Shown here: positions 63,007-64,000 of the stretch, one piece after another
Numbering within the stretch: the stretch's first letter is position 1
How the letters are laid out: every line of letters starts with the position of its first letter
Source: an uncultured Gammaproteobacteria bacterium
GTDB taxonomy: Bacteria > Pseudomonadota > Gammaproteobacteria > HyVt-429
Assembly: GCA_947259975.1 (NCBI GenBank)
Contig: CAMYOD010000077.1
Location: 121,368 to 185,367 of the forward strand
Length of the DNA stretch: 64,000 bases
Reading direction: 5' to 3'
Program-made: the position numbers and the translations under genes
The notes under the pieces: generated by a model
What the model was told of the DNA's origin: nothing
What the model saw: the letters and a program-made list of their open reading frames with translations, nothing else
The model's database searches: none

Positions 63007-64000
63007 ATGAAAGTTGTTCATTGTCTCGGGTGGTACTTTCCGGATTCGACGGGGGGTACCGAGACCTACGTGCGGTCACTCGTTCACGAGCTACAAAGCA
63101 AAGGCATCGAGAACCTGATCGCAGCGCCGCGGGACGGTAACCAGGAGGACTACTACCAGATTGATGGCATTCCCATCTATCGTTATCCGGTCGGTCCGCG
63201 CCGAACTCGGGAACAATTCGAGGGCCAGCAGCCGTATGACGGATTCGAATACTTTCAGCGCTGGCTCGAGGAACAATCACCAAATATATTCCATCTTCAT
63301 TCTAATACCTTTGGCAGTAGCGTGCAGCACCTCAAATGGGCTAAACGTATCGGCGCAGTCACATTAACAACCATTCACGTACCCGGCCCGGTGTGTATCC
63401 GAGGCACGATGATGTTAAACGGGAGGATGGCCTGCGATGGGCATATCCGTCAGCGGCGTTGTACAAAATGCTGGTTACAGTCAAGAGGATTAAAGAAGGT
63501 TGCAGCGGAGCTGCTCAGTCACTTGCCCAAAGAATGGGGCCGGCGCGTGGGGCGTGCCGGCATTCGCGGCCGCCTGGCGACAGCATTGCGGGCAACGGAG
63601 ATGGTGGACCGACATCGACGCATCCTGCATGAGATTGCGGCAAACTCAGATCGTATTGTGGCGGTATGTAACTGGCTCAAGGATAGCCTATTAAGAAACG
63701 GCGTCCCCCAGAGTAAACTCATACTGTGTCGACAAGGTATCGCAAAGGCCCCCGATCTTGCCCAGTCACCACGTGTAACACCACCTGTGATAGCTGGCCT
63801 AACGGTAGGCTTCGTAGGTCGATGGGACCCGGTAAAGGGGATAGATGTACTCGTGGGGGCAGTAAAAAGCCTTCCTCCTGACATACCTGTTCAACTGATC
63901 ATTCACGCGATCGCATCGAATGAAGAATCGCATGCCTATCGGCGACGAGTCGAGGCCATGGCCAAAAGAGATCGTCGCATCGTCTTTGCGGGTGCGTTGA
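63007..64000 (+). CDS. GT4 family glycosyltransferase (3' partial)
   Basis: The frame runs from an ATG four bases after the previous stop to the window end without a stop (331 codons). CLGWYFPDSTGGTETYV is the N-terminal GT4 loop with GGTE; a Cys-containing insert (CDGHIRQRRCTKC) follows the HVPGPVC segment, a pattern of a GT4 subgroup that may bind a metal; LTVGFVGRWDPVKGIDVL begins the donor-binding half. The E-x7-E region lies beyond the window. Confidence 0.85.
   Translation, partial: MKVVHCLGWYFPDSTGGTETYVRSLVHELQSKGIENLIAAPRDGNQEDYYQIDGIPIYRYPVGPRRTREQFEGQQPYDGFEYFQRWLEEQSPNIFHLHSNTFGSSVQHLKWAKRIGAVTLTTIHVPGPVCIRGTMMLNGRMACDGHIRQRRCTKCWLQSRGLKKVAAELLSHLPKEWGRRVGRAGIRGRLATALRATEMVDRHRRILHEIAANSDRIVAVCNWLKDSLLRNGVPQSKLILCRQGIAKAPDLAQSPRVTPPVIAGLTVGFVGRWDPVKGIDVLVGAVKSLPPDIPVQLIIHAIASNEESHAYRRRVEAMAKRDRRIVFAGAL

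Overview
This is a chromosomal segment from a moderately GC-rich gammaproteobacterium. The evidence is gene content and order: an Hpt/MTI-phosphorylase pair, csiV beside mfd, the run trxB-ftsK-lolA-rarA-crcB-serS, and a LapG/LapD pair. Genus cannot be set from the sequence alone. No rRNA, tRNA, CRISPR array, IS element or phage gene was seen, and no gap between genes exceeds about 285 bases.

Region A (1-22.3 kb) is the downstream part of an ABC-exporter-dependent O-antigen-like cluster. It opens inside a Wzt gene (only its polysaccharide-binding C-terminal domain is present). Next come a sulfotransferase, a methyltransferase-kinase fusion that resembles the chain terminator WbdD, and a run of very large multidomain glycosyltransferases (GTs). 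It closes with a WbpV-like reductase domain (fused to a GT2), the WbpL-like initiating transferase, WbpM-like dehydratase and ManC. Inferred logic: WbpM and the WbpV-like domain make UDP-QuiNAc or UDP-FucNAc, WbpL loads it on undecaprenyl phosphate, the GTs extend the chain partly with GDP-mannose-derived sugar, the WbdD-like enzyme caps it, and Wzt recognises the cap for export.

Region B (22.4-38.9 kb) is core genome: purine salvage (hpt, MTI phosphorylase), csiV, def, mfd, ispD-ispF, smr, trxB, ald, ftsK, lolA, rarA, crcB, a DUF190 gene and serS.

Region C (38.9-41.9 kb) carries a leader with a near-perfect ops (RfaH-recruitment) element, then lapG and lapD, the periplasmic protease and c-di-GMP receptor that control retention of a surface adhesin.

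Region D (42-64 kb) is a second polysaccharide locus. It begins with an unusual secreted protein with a duplicated thioredoxin-like unit, an outer-membrane beta-barrel, a Wzc-type tyrosine autokinase, a VpsP-like protein and a Wzy/ligase-type membrane protein. UDP-xylose synthase, an AsnB-type amidotransferase and a GT4 follow, then a complete Wzm/Wzt exporter, a frameshifted sulfotransferase, a methyltransferase, several GTs and a Gfo/Idh-SDR fusion. GC content falls from within wzt (about 54.5 kb) to about 62 kb, which suggests a recently acquired or exchanged cassette. The order Wzt - sulfotransferase - methyltransferase occurs in both region A and region D.

The most noteworthy items are the WbdD-like cap enzyme beside a sulfotransferase, the repeated Wzt-sulfotransferase-methyltransferase module, a three-GT2-domain protein in which two domains have lost their catalytic motifs, the GT2-SDR-SDR fusion, the ops element ahead of lapGD and the second locus, and the CXXC-less thioredoxin-like duplicated protein.
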